From an uncultured Clostridia bacterium (GTDB lineage: Bacteria; Bacillota; Clostridia; Christensenellales; Borkfalkiaceae): a stretch of 64,000 bases of DNA. A program made the translations under genes and the position numbers. Below the pieces are notes generated by a model. It was not told where the DNA came from, searched no databases, and saw nothing but the letters and a program-made list of their open reading frames with translations. Positions 42,725 through 51,944 of the stretch are shown here, one piece after another (position 1 is the stretch's first letter; each line of letters starts with the position of its first letter). The stretch lies in the NCBI GenBank assembly GCA_934271065.1, contig CAKQQQ010000001.1:62001-126000 (forward strand). The letters are read 5' to 3'.

Positions 42725-44296
42725 ATGCATTGGGCTGAAAGGATAGCGGACGAACTTATCTCCGAAAATCCGAATAAGGAAGAGTTTTTATGCGCCGCCG
42801 GCACCAGTCCGTCGGGCTCGGTACACATAGGCAATTTCAGAGACGTTGCCACTCCTTTTTTCGTCGTAAAAGCGTTAAGGGCAAGGGGTAAAAAGGCGCG
42901 TCTTATGCTCTCGTGGGACGATTTCGATCGTCTGCGTAAAGTTCCTAAAAACATTGCCGCGATAGATCCCGATTTCGGTAAATATCTCGGTATGCCGTAT
43001 TCTATGATTCCCGATCCCAACGGCGAAAGAGAGTCTTTTGCCGATTATTACGAAAAGGAATACGAAAAATCGCTTGAAGAACTCGGTATAGATATAGAAT
43101 ATCGCTATCAAGGCAAAGAATATCGTTCGGGCAGATACGTTGACGGCATCATCAAAGCGATGCACGCCCGTAAAGAAATTTACGACGTATTGATGAAATA
43201 CAAAACGCAGGACAGCGACGAAGGCGAGAGAGAAAACTATTATCCGTTAAGCGTTTACTGTTCTTCGTGCGTAAAAGATTTTACCGAAATACTCTCTTAC
43301 GACGAAGAGACGGAAGATATAACGTACAGATGTAAAGTCTGCGGCAAAACCGAAACCGTCAATCTGAGAGATTATCATCTCGTCAAACTTATGTGGAAGA
43401 TAGACTGGCCTATGCGTTGGGGCGTCGAAGGCGTAGACTTCGAGCCGGGCGGTATAGATCACGCGGCGGCGTCGGGTTCGTACGTCGTAGCAAAAGAGAT
43501 AGCGGAAAAGATTTTCGGCGTAAAAGCGCCTAAATTTCAACCCTACGGCTGGCTTTCGATAGCGGGGCTCGGCGATATGCACTCGTCTACGGGTAATAAT
43601 ATCACGCCCGCGACCGTTCTCGAAGTATACGAGCCCGATATGGTAAGATGGCTTTTCGCCAAATACGCGCCCACCGACGGTTTCGCGTTTAATTTCGACG
43701 ATACGATTATAAGGCATTACAGCGAATTCGATAAAGGTCTCGAAGCGGCGAAGCGCGGCGAAGCGGACGAATACACTACGGCGGTTTATAAACTTAGTAT
43801 GTTAAACGGTCTCGATACGCCCGCAAAAGTTCCGTTCGGCGTGCTTGCTTCCGTCGCTACGATAGTCGATTTTAATCCGCAGTCCGTCAAAGAAATTCTC
43901 GCAAAAGTCGGCGTGGATTTTGAAAAACGCGACGAAGAACGGCTTTTAAGGGTTAAAAACTGGATAACCAAACATCAGCCGTCTAAAATGTATAGACTTC
44001 TCGACGCGCGTAACGACGAATATTACGGCGGGCTTACGGGCGAAGAAAAAACGGCGGTAAAGGCTCTTTGCGAATTCGTAGAGACCAACGAAACGATCGG
44101 CGAACAAGAAGTACAGCAGTATCTGTATTCGATAATCAACGATCCCAACCTTACCAAAAAGGAAAACACCGCGCGCCAGCAGAGATTTTTCGCAGTATTT
44201 TATAATCTTTTGTTCGGAACGGATAAAGGTCCGAGACTCTATCTTTTCCTTTCGGCGATAGATAAGAGCAAATATATCGATTTATTAAAATTCTGA
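42725..44296 (+). CDS. lysS: Lysine-tRNA ligase, class I, with degenerate KMSKS motif
   Basis: 523 residues of the archaeal-type class I LysRS, also found in some clostridia. The HIGH motif is HIGN (34-37) in TSPSGSVHIGNFRDV. A Cys pair set (CSSC and CKVC) suggests zinc. The second signature, normally KMSSS, is here Asp284-Met-His-Ser-Ser followed by TGN, so the catalytic Lys is replaced. The C-terminal helical anticodon-binding domain is complete. If a second LysRS exists, this could be a diverged paralogue; otherwise the motif change must be tolerated. Its leader is short (15 bases), so no T-box. Confidence 0.9.
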   Translation: MHWAERIADELISENPNKEEFLCAAGTSPSGSVHIGNFRDVATPFFVVKALRARGKKARLMLSWDDFDRLRKVPKNIAAIDPDFGKYLGMPYSMIPDPNGERESFADYYEKEYEKSLEELGIDIEYRYQGKEYRSGRYVDGIIKAMHARKEIYDVLMKYKTQDSDEGERENYYPLSVYCSSCVKDFTEILSYDEETEDITYRCKVCGKTETVNLRDYHLVKLMWKIDWPMRWGVEGVDFEPGGIDHAAASGSYVVAKEIAEKIFGVKAPKFQPYGWLSIAGLGDMHSSTGNNITPATVLEVYEPDMVRWLFAKYAPTDGFAFNFDDTIIRHYSEFDKGLEAAKRGEADEYTTAVYKLSMLNGLDTPAKVPFGVLASVATIVDFNPQSVKEILAKVGVDFEKRDEERLLRVKNWITKHQPSKMYRLLDARNDEYYGGLTGEEKTAVKALCEFVETNETIGEQEVQQYLYSIINDPNLTKKENTARQQRFFAVFYNLLFGTDKGPRLYLFLSAIDKSKYIDLLKF

Positions 44297-44368
44297 TTTT
44301 TTTCGGCGTTGCGGGCGCGTTATGCGTCCGTTCCGTCATATTTCAGGCTTAAAGCGGGAGAGACAAAT

Positions 44369-46078
44369 ATGCAAGAGAATTTCAAGTTCAACGATTTACC
44401 GTACGTTCGCCCCGATTTCGACAAAATCAAAGTCGAACTCGGCGAAATAACCGAAAAAATGAAAAACGCGGCTTCTTACGCCGAAGCGAAAGCCGCCTAT
44501 CGCGAATACGAAGCGGTTACGAGCGATATACGCGACGCGTATACGCTCGTTATGATACGCCATACCGTCGATACCCGCGATAAGTTTTACGACGACGAAA
44601 ACGAATTCTTATCGCAGGCGTTCCCAGAACTTTCGCCGTATACCGTCGCTTTTTCAAGCGCGCTTTACGACGGGGCGTTCAAAGCCGACTTCGAAAAAGA
44701 ATTCGGCGCGCAACTGATGAAAATGATCGAACTCGAACGCAGATCGTTTTGCGAAAAGAATATTCCGTTACAACAACAGGAAGCGAAACTTTGCAACGAA
44801 TACGAGAATATCATCGCTTCTGCGAGTATCGAATTCGACGGCGAAAAACGCAATCTTTACGGCGTTATGAAATACTTTGAAGACGAAGACCGCGAAGTGA
44901 GAAAAGCCGCGTGGAAGGCGTACGAAAGTTTCTTTGCAAGCCATGAAAAGCGTTTTGAAGAGATCTGGGACGAACTCGTTAAAATCAGAAACGAGCAGGG
45001 CAGAAATTTAGGCTTTGAAAATTTCATACCGCTGGGCTATATGCAGCAAGGCAGAACCGACTACGACGATAAGGACGTCGCTGCGTTCAGGGCTCAGGTC
45101 AAAGACGAAATCGTACCGCTTTGCGAAAAACTTTATAAGGCTCAAGCGGAAAGGCTCGGTTACGATAAAGTCCGCGTATACGACGAAAACTGCGTGTTTA
45201 AGGGCGGTAACGCCGTTCCCGTCGGGAACGACGACGAACTTGTGGAAATAGCGCGCGATATGTACAGAGATATGAGCAAGGAGACGGGCGAATTTATCGA
45301 TTTTATGATAGACCACGACCTGCTCGATCTCAAAAACAAACAGGGCAAGGCGTCCACGGGCTATATGACCGAGATATTGAAGTACAAAGCCCCGTTCGTT
45401 TTCTCGTGCTTTAACGGAACTATCGGCGATATTCAGGTTTTGACGCACGAACTCGGTCACGCTTTCGCGGGGTATGAAGCGATGCGTAATCAACCCGTCG
45501 TCGCATACTATTCCGAATCTACGGATATTGCGGAAATACACTCTATGAGTATGGAGCAATTCGCTTATCCTTACGCGGAAAAATTCTTCGGCGACAAGGC
45601 GGATAAATTCCGTTTTCAGCACTTGCAGGAAGCGATAACTTTCGTTCCTTTCGGCGTTGCCGTAGACGAATATCAACATATCGTATACTCTCGCCCCGAA
45701 CTCACCCCCGCAGAGAGAACTGCGGAATGGAAGAAACTCGAAGAGAAGTATATGCCTTGCAGAGATTACGACGGAATGGAATTTTTCGGTAAAGGCGGCT
45801 GGTGGTATCACAAGATACATATCTTCCTTTATCCGTTCTACTATATCAACTATACGCTTACGACGATGGGCGCGATGGAATTCAAGAAGAAAATGCATTT
45901 GGATAAAGCCGCTGCGTGGAACGATTATATGAACCTTTGCAAGGTCGGCGGAAGCAGAAGTTATCTTGAAACCTTGTCGTACGCCAACCTTACGAGTCCG
46001 TTTAAGGCTGGCGCGGTGCGCGACGCGATCTCGTTTGCGAAAGAAATACTTTTATCCGAGATCGAAAAACTCAGATAA
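44369..46078 (+). CDS. pepF: M3-family oligoendopeptidase
   Basis: 569 residues from the ATG at 44369 with GGGAGAG upstream; the in-frame longer start at 44309 has no site. Zinc motif HELGHAFAGYEA near residue 360 and the third ligand Glu in TDIAEIHSMSMEQF. It cleaves short peptides in the cytoplasm. PepF/M3B is the closest family; the symbol is by family only. Confidence 0.9.
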   Translation: MQENFKFNDLPYVRPDFDKIKVELGEITEKMKNAASYAEAKAAYREYEAVTSDIRDAYTLVMIRHTVDTRDKFYDDENEFLSQAFPELSPYTVAFSSALYDGAFKADFEKEFGAQLMKMIELERRSFCEKNIPLQQQEAKLCNEYENIIASASIEFDGEKRNLYGVMKYFEDEDREVRKAAWKAYESFFASHEKRFEEIWDELVKIRNEQGRNLGFENFIPLGYMQQGRTDYDDKDVAAFRAQVKDEIVPLCEKLYKAQAERLGYDKVRVYDENCVFKGGNAVPVGNDDELVEIARDMYRDMSKETGEFIDFMIDHDLLDLKNKQGKASTGYMTEILKYKAPFVFSCFNGTIGDIQVLTHELGHAFAGYEAMRNQPVVAYYSESTDIAEIHSMSMEQFAYPYAEKFFGDKADKFRFQHLQEAITFVPFGVAVDEYQHIVYSRPELTPAERTAEWKKLEEKYMPCRDYDGMEFFGKGGWWYHKIHIFLYPFYYINYTLTTMGAMEFKKKMHLDKAAAWNDYMNLCKVGGSRSYLETLSYANLTSPFKAGAVRDAISFAKEILLSEIEKLR

Positions 46079-46100
46079 TCGAATATAAGAACTTAAACGT

Positions 46101-46142
46101 AAAAACGGAAGTCCGATTAACGGTCGGGCTTCCGTTTTTTTT
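46101..46142 (+). terminator. Terminator after the oligopeptidase gene
   Basis: A 15-bp stem (from 46102 and 46124, one G-T) with a T8 tail. Confidence 0.92.
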
Positions 46143-46193
46143 GATAAAACGCGTCCGCAACATTATTTTTTGTCGGGCATTATTGCCAAACAG

Positions 46194-46222
46194 TTGAAAA
46201 AAACCGCAATATGTGGTATAAT
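46194..46222 (+). promoter_or_regulatory. Promoter of parE-parC (TTGAAA-17-TATAAT)
   Basis: TTGAAA 46194-46199 and TATAAT 46217-46222, leader about 26 bases with GGAGGGG before the ATG. Confidence 0.75.
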
Positions 46223-46254
46223 AGTTCGGTAGTATAACTAATTGTGGAGGGGAC

Positions 46255-48213
46255 ATGTCCAAGGATTATAATTCGCAGGATATAAAGATTCTCGAAGGTC
46301 TCGAAGCGGTTCGCGTAAGACCGGGTATGTATATCGGCTCTACCGGCTCGCGCGGGTTGCATCATATTTTATGGGAAATAGTCGATAACGCCGTCGACGA
46401 GGCGGCTAACGGTTTCGCAAACGCAATCGAAGTCGTTTTGTATAAAGACGGAAGCGTTTCCGTCGAAGATAACGGGCGCGGTATACCCGTAGACATCCAT
46501 AAACAGGCGGGCGTTTCGGGCGTGCAGGTAGTATTTACGCAGTTGCACGCCGGCGGTAAATTCAATAACGAAAATTATAGTTTTTCGGGCGGTTTGCACG
46601 GCGTAGGCGCGTCGGTTACCAACGCTCTTTCGGAATGGCTTAAAGTAGAAGTTTATAACAAGACCGTATACTCTATGGAATTTACGAGCCACTACGACGC
46701 GTCCAAGAAGAAGATAATATCCGGCGATCCCGTCGCGCCGCTTAAAAACACGGGCGTTAAGACGAACAAAACGGGAACTCTGGTACGCTTTAAGCCCGAT
46801 AAAAGAGTTTTTGAAACCGTTGAATTCAGTCTCGAAACTATAGCGAAAAGACTGCGCGAACTTGCGTTTCTTAACAGGGGTTTAACCATAAAACTGACCG
46901 ATCTGCGCGACGACGATAAATTTTACTCCAAAACTTTCAAATACGACGGCGGCATAATCGATTACGTTTTATATCTTAACGAAAGTAAAGCCAAAATGTA
47001 CGATTTGCCCGTTTACGGCAAAGCGGAAAAAGACGGGATAGTCGTGGAGTTTGCGATGCAGCATACCGACGGCTACGCCGAAAGCGTATTTTCGTTCGTC
47101 AATAACATTCCCACCCCCGAAGGCGGAACGCACGAAGTCGGTTTCAAAACCGCTTTGACCAAAGTACTGAACGATTACGCGAAAACCAATAACTACGTCA
47201 AGGAAAAAGATCCGCCGCTTATCGGCGAAGATTTCCGCGAAGGGCTTACCGCGCTGTTATCGATTAAAATGAAAAACGTTGAGTTCGAAGGTCAGACCAA
47301 GACCAAACTCGGCAACCCCGAAGCAAAAACCGCGGTAGAAGCGGCGACGACGGAAGAACTCGATAAACTTGTAAAAAACAAGAAAAACAAAGCGATTTTC
47401 GACGCGATGATGAAAAAGGCTCTCGGTGCGCTTAAAGCGAGAACCGCGGCGAGACACGCGAAAGAACTTGCAAGGGCGGCAAAGGGCGCGGATACCGCGA
47501 AACTTATCGGTAAACTTTCCGATTGTACTTCGCGCAAAGCCGAACTCAACGAAGTCTTTATAGTCGAAGGCGATTCCGCGGGCGGAAGCGCGAAGCAGGG
47601 CAGAGATCGTCAGCATCAGGCGATATTGCCGCTGCGCGGCAAACCGCTCAACGCCGAAAAGAAGCGCATAGAAGAAGTGCTTAAAAACGAAGAAATCCGC
47701 ACGATAATCAGCGCGCTCGGAACGGGTATAGGCGAAGATTTCAATATACAGAATCTCAATTACGACAAAGTAATCATTCTTTCCGACGCCGATCAGGACG
47801 GCGCGCATATCAGGGCGATACTTCTTACGTTCTTTTTCCGTTATATGAAAGAACTCGTACAGGAAGGTCACGTCTATATCGGAATGCCGCCGCTTTATAA
47901 GGTTTATAAGAAAGACGTAATCGAATACGCTTACGACGACAACGAATTGCAAAAGGCGATAGATAAAGTCGGCAGGGGCTATCAGTTACAACGCTATAAA
48001 GGTCTCGGCGAAATGAATCCCGAGCAGTTGTGGGATACCACTATGGATCCTAAAAAGCGTATGCTGATGCAGGTTACGATCGAAGACGCCGCCGAAGCGG
48101 AAAAACTGATAACCACGCTGATGGGCGACGATATCGACAGCAGAAAAGCGTATATATCCGAACACGCCGATTTCAATAAAGAAGACGCGTTTATCGACAG
48201 AGTAAACGTGTAA
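46255..48213 (+). CDS. parE: Type IIA topoisomerase ATPase subunit (ParE-type)
   Basis: 652 residues. GHKL motifs IVDNAVDEAANG, VEDNGRGIPVDIH and GGLHGVGASV; TOPRIM motifs VEGDSAGGSAKQGRD and LSDADQDGAHI; and the C-terminal YKGLGEMNPEQLW. It could be GyrB or ParE by itself; the partner encoded 13 bases downstream lacks the GyrA box, so the topoisomerase IV assignment is favoured. Confidence 0.8.
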   Translation: MSKDYNSQDIKILEGLEAVRVRPGMYIGSTGSRGLHHILWEIVDNAVDEAANGFANAIEVVLYKDGSVSVEDNGRGIPVDIHKQAGVSGVQVVFTQLHAGGKFNNENYSFSGGLHGVGASVTNALSEWLKVEVYNKTVYSMEFTSHYDASKKKIISGDPVAPLKNTGVKTNKTGTLVRFKPDKRVFETVEFSLETIAKRLRELAFLNRGLTIKLTDLRDDDKFYSKTFKYDGGIIDYVLYLNESKAKMYDLPVYGKAEKDGIVVEFAMQHTDGYAESVFSFVNNIPTPEGGTHEVGFKTALTKVLNDYAKTNNYVKEKDPPLIGEDFREGLTALLSIKMKNVEFEGQTKTKLGNPEAKTAVEAATTEELDKLVKNKKNKAIFDAMMKKALGALKARTAARHAKELARAAKGADTAKLIGKLSDCTSRKAELNEVFIVEGDSAGGSAKQGRDRQHQAILPLRGKPLNAEKKRIEEVLKNEEIRTIISALGTGIGEDFNIQNLNYDKVIILSDADQDGAHIRAILLTFFFRYMKELVQEGHVYIGMPPLYKVYKKDVIEYAYDDNELQKAIDKVGRGYQLQRYKGLGEMNPEQLWDTTMDPKKRMLMQVTIEDAAEAEKLITTLMGDDIDSRKAYISEHADFNKEDAFIDRVNV

Positions 48214-48226
48214 GGGGGATTAAAAA

Positions 48227-50656
48227 ATGGAAGATAAGAACAATATTATTACGAGTCCCCTTGAAGACGTATTGCATAACTCGATGATACCGTACGCCGA
48301 ATACGTCATTCTCGACAGAGCGTTGCCGAGAGTGGAAGACGGTCTTAAACCCGTTCAAAGGCGTATATTATACTCGATGTACGAGCAGGCTATGCTCCCC
48401 GATAAGGGCTATAAAAAGTCCGCGAGAGTCGTCGGCGACTGCCTTGCGAAATATCATCCGCACGGAGACACTTCGGTTTACGACGCTATGGTAAGGCTTG
48501 CGCAGCCTTTCAATATGCGAATGACGCTCGTTGACGGGCACGGAAACTTCGGCTCGGTCGACGGCGACAGCGCGGCGGCAATGAGATATACCGAAGTTAA
48601 ATTGCAACCGCTCGCGCTCGAATTGCTCGACGGAATAGATAAAGACACGGTCGACTGGTCACTCAACTTCGACGACTCGCTTAAAGAGCCCGACACCTTG
48701 CCGGGCAGGTTTCCGAATCTGCTCGTAAACGGCGCGACGGGTATTGCGGTCGGGCTTGCCACCAACATTCCCACGCACAATCTTGCGGAAGTAATCGACG
48801 GCGTAGTCGCGTATCTGGACAATCCTAAAATTTCGCTTGACGAAATGATGAAAATCGTACCCGGACCGGATTTTCCGACGGGCGGTTACGTCATTGCCGG
48901 CGAAGAACTTAAAACGGCGTACGCGACGGGTAAAGGCAAGATTCAACTTCGGGCGAGAATAAACGTAGAAGACGCCGACAACGGCAAAAAGAACATAGTC
49001 ATTACCGAAATACCGTATCAGGTCAATAAGGCGCAACTTTTGCGTAAAATCGCCGATTTACAAGAAGAGAACAAAGACGTTCTCGGCGGTATAGCCGCCA
49101 TAGCGGACGAGTCGGACAGAACGGGTATGCGCGCGGTAATCAAACTCAAAAAAGACGTCGATCCCGCGCCGATAATCAAATATCTGCTTAAATATACTCA
49201 GTTGCAATGCTCGTTCGGTATAAATATGGTAGCGATAGCCGACGGTAAACCTAAACTTATGGGGCTTATCGACCTTATAAGTTATTACGTCGATTATCAG
49301 GTTAAGGTCGTGTTACGCAGAACGAAATACGATTTCAATAAGGCAAAAGAGCGCGCGCACATTTTAGAAGGGCTTATTATTGCCGTCAACAATATCGACG
49401 AAGTTATCAGAATCATCAAAACTTCGCCCGATACCCCTGCCGCCAAACAAAATCTTAAAGCGGCGTTCGAACTTTCGGACAAGCAGGCGCAGGCGATACT
49501 CGATTTAAGGCTTGCGAGAATTACCAAACTCGAAGTCAATAACCTTAAAGACGAACTCGACGCGTTGCATAAACTGATAGCGGAATTACAGGCGATAGTA
49601 GACAGTAAAAAATTACAGAAATCTATCGTCAAGAAAGAAATACTTGCCATTAAAAAGAAATACCGCGACGATCGTAAAACCGAAATAGTGTCCGTAGAAG
49701 ACGATATATCGCTTACCGCGAAAGCCGAGAACAAAAAGAGCGAAATTTACGTAGTAGGCGTCAATTATAACGGGGCGGTAAGAAAAGTCAAACTTTCGTC
49801 TTATAAACGTTCGGCGGCGACTACCAATCCGAGAAAGTCCGAACTTATGCGGTTTAAGGTGGAAGCCGACGACGATACGCTGATTTATACGTTTACCGAT
49901 AAGGGTAATTGTTACCGTATAGACGCAGAAGGTATTCCCGACGGCGGCGGTTCTTCCGGCGGCGTTAAATTCGATGCGATAGCGAAAGACGCGTTGGCAA
50001 AAGAAGTCCCCGTGGCGATGTTCGCCGTCAAAGGGCTTAACGTTCCCGAAGGCAGGCTGTACTTCTTTACGAAAGACGGCGTCGTCAAGTTAAGTCCGTG
50101 GTCGGAATACGCCGTGGCGAAGAGTTCTTTCGTCGCTATGAAACTGAAAGACGGCGACGCCGTTATAGACGTTCAGCAGGAAATACCCGATTCCGATTTT
50201 ATGTTCGTAACTCAAACGGGTATGGGGCTTAACTGCTCGGATACTTTCAGCGAATATAAACGCGTTTCGGGCGGCGTACAGGGCATTGATTTATACGACG
50301 GAGATCAGGTCGTGGCGGTTACGCAAATCGATAAAGAAAAAGAATACGATCTCGTCGTCGCTACCGAATTCGGTACGTTCAAACGCGTATACTTATCGAC
50401 GGTAAACAAACTGCCGAGAAATCGTAAGGGAGTTAAGATAGCGGACGTCGGCGACGATAAACTGTTGCTCGGCGAACCCGTGCCGAAAGGCGATAAAATA
50501 TACTTGCTGATAGAAGATACCGACGGAAACGTAATGTACGCCGATTCTTCGCAATTCGTCGTGGAAAGCAGAACAACGAAAGGTAAACCCGTCGCAGGTC
50601 TGGGTATATTCCGCGCGAAAGGGGTGTGTTCCTTTCGTCTCAACGACAAAAAATAA
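48227..50656 (+). CDS. parC: Type IIA topoisomerase DNA-cleaving subunit (ParC-type, no GyrA box)
   Basis: 809 residues. Winged-helix region [12 protein letters not shown] (a Thr-Ser where many have Ser-Ala), catalytic Tyr in [11 protein letters not shown], coiled coil around 440-490, and a beta-pinwheel C-terminus. The gyrase-specific QRRGGKG box is absent: the corresponding loop reads [13 protein letters not shown]. This supports decatenating topoisomerase IV. The last bases GACAAAAAATAA lie at a point where another frame continues open for 160 codons. Confidence 0.82.
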   Translation: MEDKNNIITSPLEDVLHNSMIPYAEYVILDRALPRVEDGLKPVQRRILYSMYEQAMLPDKGYKKSARVVGDCLAKYHPHGDTSVYDAMVRLAQPFNMRMTLVDGHGNFGSVDGDSAAAMRYTEVKLQPLALELLDGIDKDTVDWSLNFDDSLKEPDTLPGRFPNLLVNGATGIAVGLATNIPTHNLAEVIDGVVAYLDNPKISLDEMMKIVPGPDFPTGGYVIAGEELKTAYATGKGKIQLRARINVEDADNGKKNIVITEIPYQVNKAQLLRKIADLQEENKDVLGGIAAIADESDRTGMRAVIKLKKDVDPAPIIKYLLKYTQLQCSFGINMVAIADGKPKLMGLIDLISYYVDYQVKVVLRRTKYDFNKAKERAHILEGLIIAVNNIDEVIRIIKTSPDTPAAKQNLKAAFELSDKQAQAILDLRLARITKLEVNNLKDELDALHKLIAELQAIVDSKKLQKSIVKKEILAIKKKYRDDRKTEIVSVEDDISLTAKAENKKSEIYVVGVNYNGAVRKVKLSSYKRSAATTNPRKSELMRFKVEADDDTLIYTFTDKGNCYRIDAEGIPDGGGSSGGVKFDAIAKDALAKEVPVAMFAVKGLNVPEGRLYFFTKDGVVKLSPWSEYAVAKSSFVAMKLKDGDAVIDVQQEIPDSDFMFVTQTGMGLNCSDTFSEYKRVSGGVQGIDLYDGDQVVAVTQIDKEKEYDLVVATEFGTFKRVYLSTVNKLPRNRKGVKIADVGDDKLLLGEPVPKGDKIYLLIEDTDGNVMYADSSQFVVESRTTKGKPVAGLGIFRAKGVCSFRLNDKK

Positions 50657-50837
50657 TTCTTGCGAGACCGATGCGGAAAAAGACGCCGAAATCTTTAACG
50701 GGCGTCGGCAGGCGGCGGATACCCGTCGGAGCGAAAAACCGACGACCGTAATTTCGGTCGATGCTGAAAAACCGATAACCGGAATTGCTGTCGACGACAA
50801 AAAGTCGTCGGAAGAAGCCGAGCGCGTAAAGGTCGGA

Positions 50838-51137
50838 TTGACGGAAGAAATCGAAGGGTATATAGTCGCCGCGTATAAACTCGTGTCGTCGTTTACCGAC
50901 GTAGGTAAATCCGCTGCGCCGTTCGTAAACGATTATCTTGCGTTTTTACGCGGGATAATAAGCGGAACTTCGTATAAGCTTCCCGTGGCGGCAAAACTCC
51001 TTGCCGTCGCCGATAAAAAGCGCGGCGCGGGGCTGCTGAAAAAAACGATCGCGGCAAGCGAAAAATTACTTATCGCGGAAGGCGTTGCCGATGAAAAACG
51101 CAAAACCGCGCTTTTATCCCTTATTGCGTTGTTATGA
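50838..51137 (+). CDS. Unrecognised helical protein downstream of parC
   Basis: 99 residues from a TTG (AAAGGTCGGA just before it), all helical, Ala/Leu/Lys-rich. The same frame is open without a stop back through the parC end, coding a protein-like acidic linker (EKPTTVISVDAEKP, VDDKKSSEEAERV) but no usual start codon. So the true product may be longer, either a 3' extension of ParC by +1 frameshift or a gene whose start is not visible. It overlaps the next gene by ATGA. Confidence 0.5.
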   Translation: MTEEIEGYIVAAYKLVSSFTDVGKSAAPFVNDYLAFLRGIISGTSYKLPVAAKLLAVADKKRGAGLLKKTIAASEKLLIAEGVADEKRKTALLSLIALL

Positions 51138-51931
51138 ACGAAAATTTAACCGAAAAACTTAAAAAAATCAAATACTTTCTGCTCGATATGGACGGTACGG
51201 TATATCTCGGCGATAAACTTATCGGCAAGATGAACGAGACGCTCGATCTGATTCGTAAAAGCGGTAAAAAGATAATTTATCTTACGAACAATTCGTCTAA
51301 AAACGTCGACGAATACGTTGAAAAACTAACTCGAATGGATTTATTCCGCGACGGCGACGAAGTGTACACTTCGGGTATGGCGGCGATAGAGTTTTTGCTT
51401 CGCGAAAGGAATGGTAAAACCGTAAACCTGCTCGGTGTACAAACTCTTAAAGACGATTTGACCGATAGCGGAATTACGCTGACGAATACCGCCCCCGACG
51501 TGTGTCTGCTCGCTTACGACAGCGAACTTACTTACGATAAACTCCGTATTTTTACCGACGGGTTGTTTGCGGGCGCGGAATACATCGCCACTCATCCCGA
51601 CGCGGTCTGCCCGGCAGATCCCTTTCCCGTTCCGGACGCAGGCGCGTTCATTTCGATGATAAAGACCGCGACGGGCAGGTTACCCGAAATAATTATCGGC
51701 AAACCCGAAAAGGGTATGGGCGAAGAGTTAAAGTCAAGATTTAAGGCAAAATCCGACGAATTTTTAATGGTCGGCGACAGATTGTATACCGATATTGCGT
51801 TCGGTCTGAATTGCGGGTTCGATACTCTTTTGGTTTTAAGCGGCGAAACGACGGTTTCGGATCTTGCCGCAACCGATAAAAAACCCGATTTCGTTTTAGA
51901 TAGTCTTAATTCCGTCAAGGAATATTTATAA
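51134..51931 (+). CDS. HAD-IIA family phosphatase (NagD/phosphoglycolate phosphatase-like)
   Basis: 265 residues. Motif I LLDMDGTVYLGDKLI, motif II YLTNNSSKN, a C2 cap, motif III Lys in IIIGKPEKGMG and motif IV VGDRLYTDIAFG. Family members act on p-nitrophenyl phosphate, glycerol phosphates or phosphoglycolate. Its position before GlpA/GlpB-like genes suggests glycerol 3-phosphate or dihydroxyacetone phosphate chemistry, or repair of glycolytic side products (inference). Confidence 0.88.
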   Translation: MNENLTEKLKKIKYFLLDMDGTVYLGDKLIGKMNETLDLIRKSGKKIIYLTNNSSKNVDEYVEKLTRMDLFRDGDEVYTSGMAAIEFLLRERNGKTVNLLGVQTLKDDLTDSGITLTNTAPDVCLLAYDSELTYDKLRIFTDGLFAGAEYIATHPDAVCPADPFPVPDAGAFISMIKTATGRLPEIIIGKPEKGMGEELKSRFKAKSDEFLMVGDRLYTDIAFGLNCGFDTLLVLSGETTVSDLAATDKKPDFVLDSLNSVKEYL

Positions 51932-51944
51932 GGAGCGTATTTAT

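Noticed and set aside
46255..50656. Gyrase (gyrBA) assignment
   Set aside because: The A subunit lacks the GyrA box, so topoisomerase IV is favoured; not excluded fully.
50671..50752. ATG frame after parC (MRKKTPKSLTGV)
   Set aside because: 26 codons, Arg-rich, no ribosome site, ends without partner.
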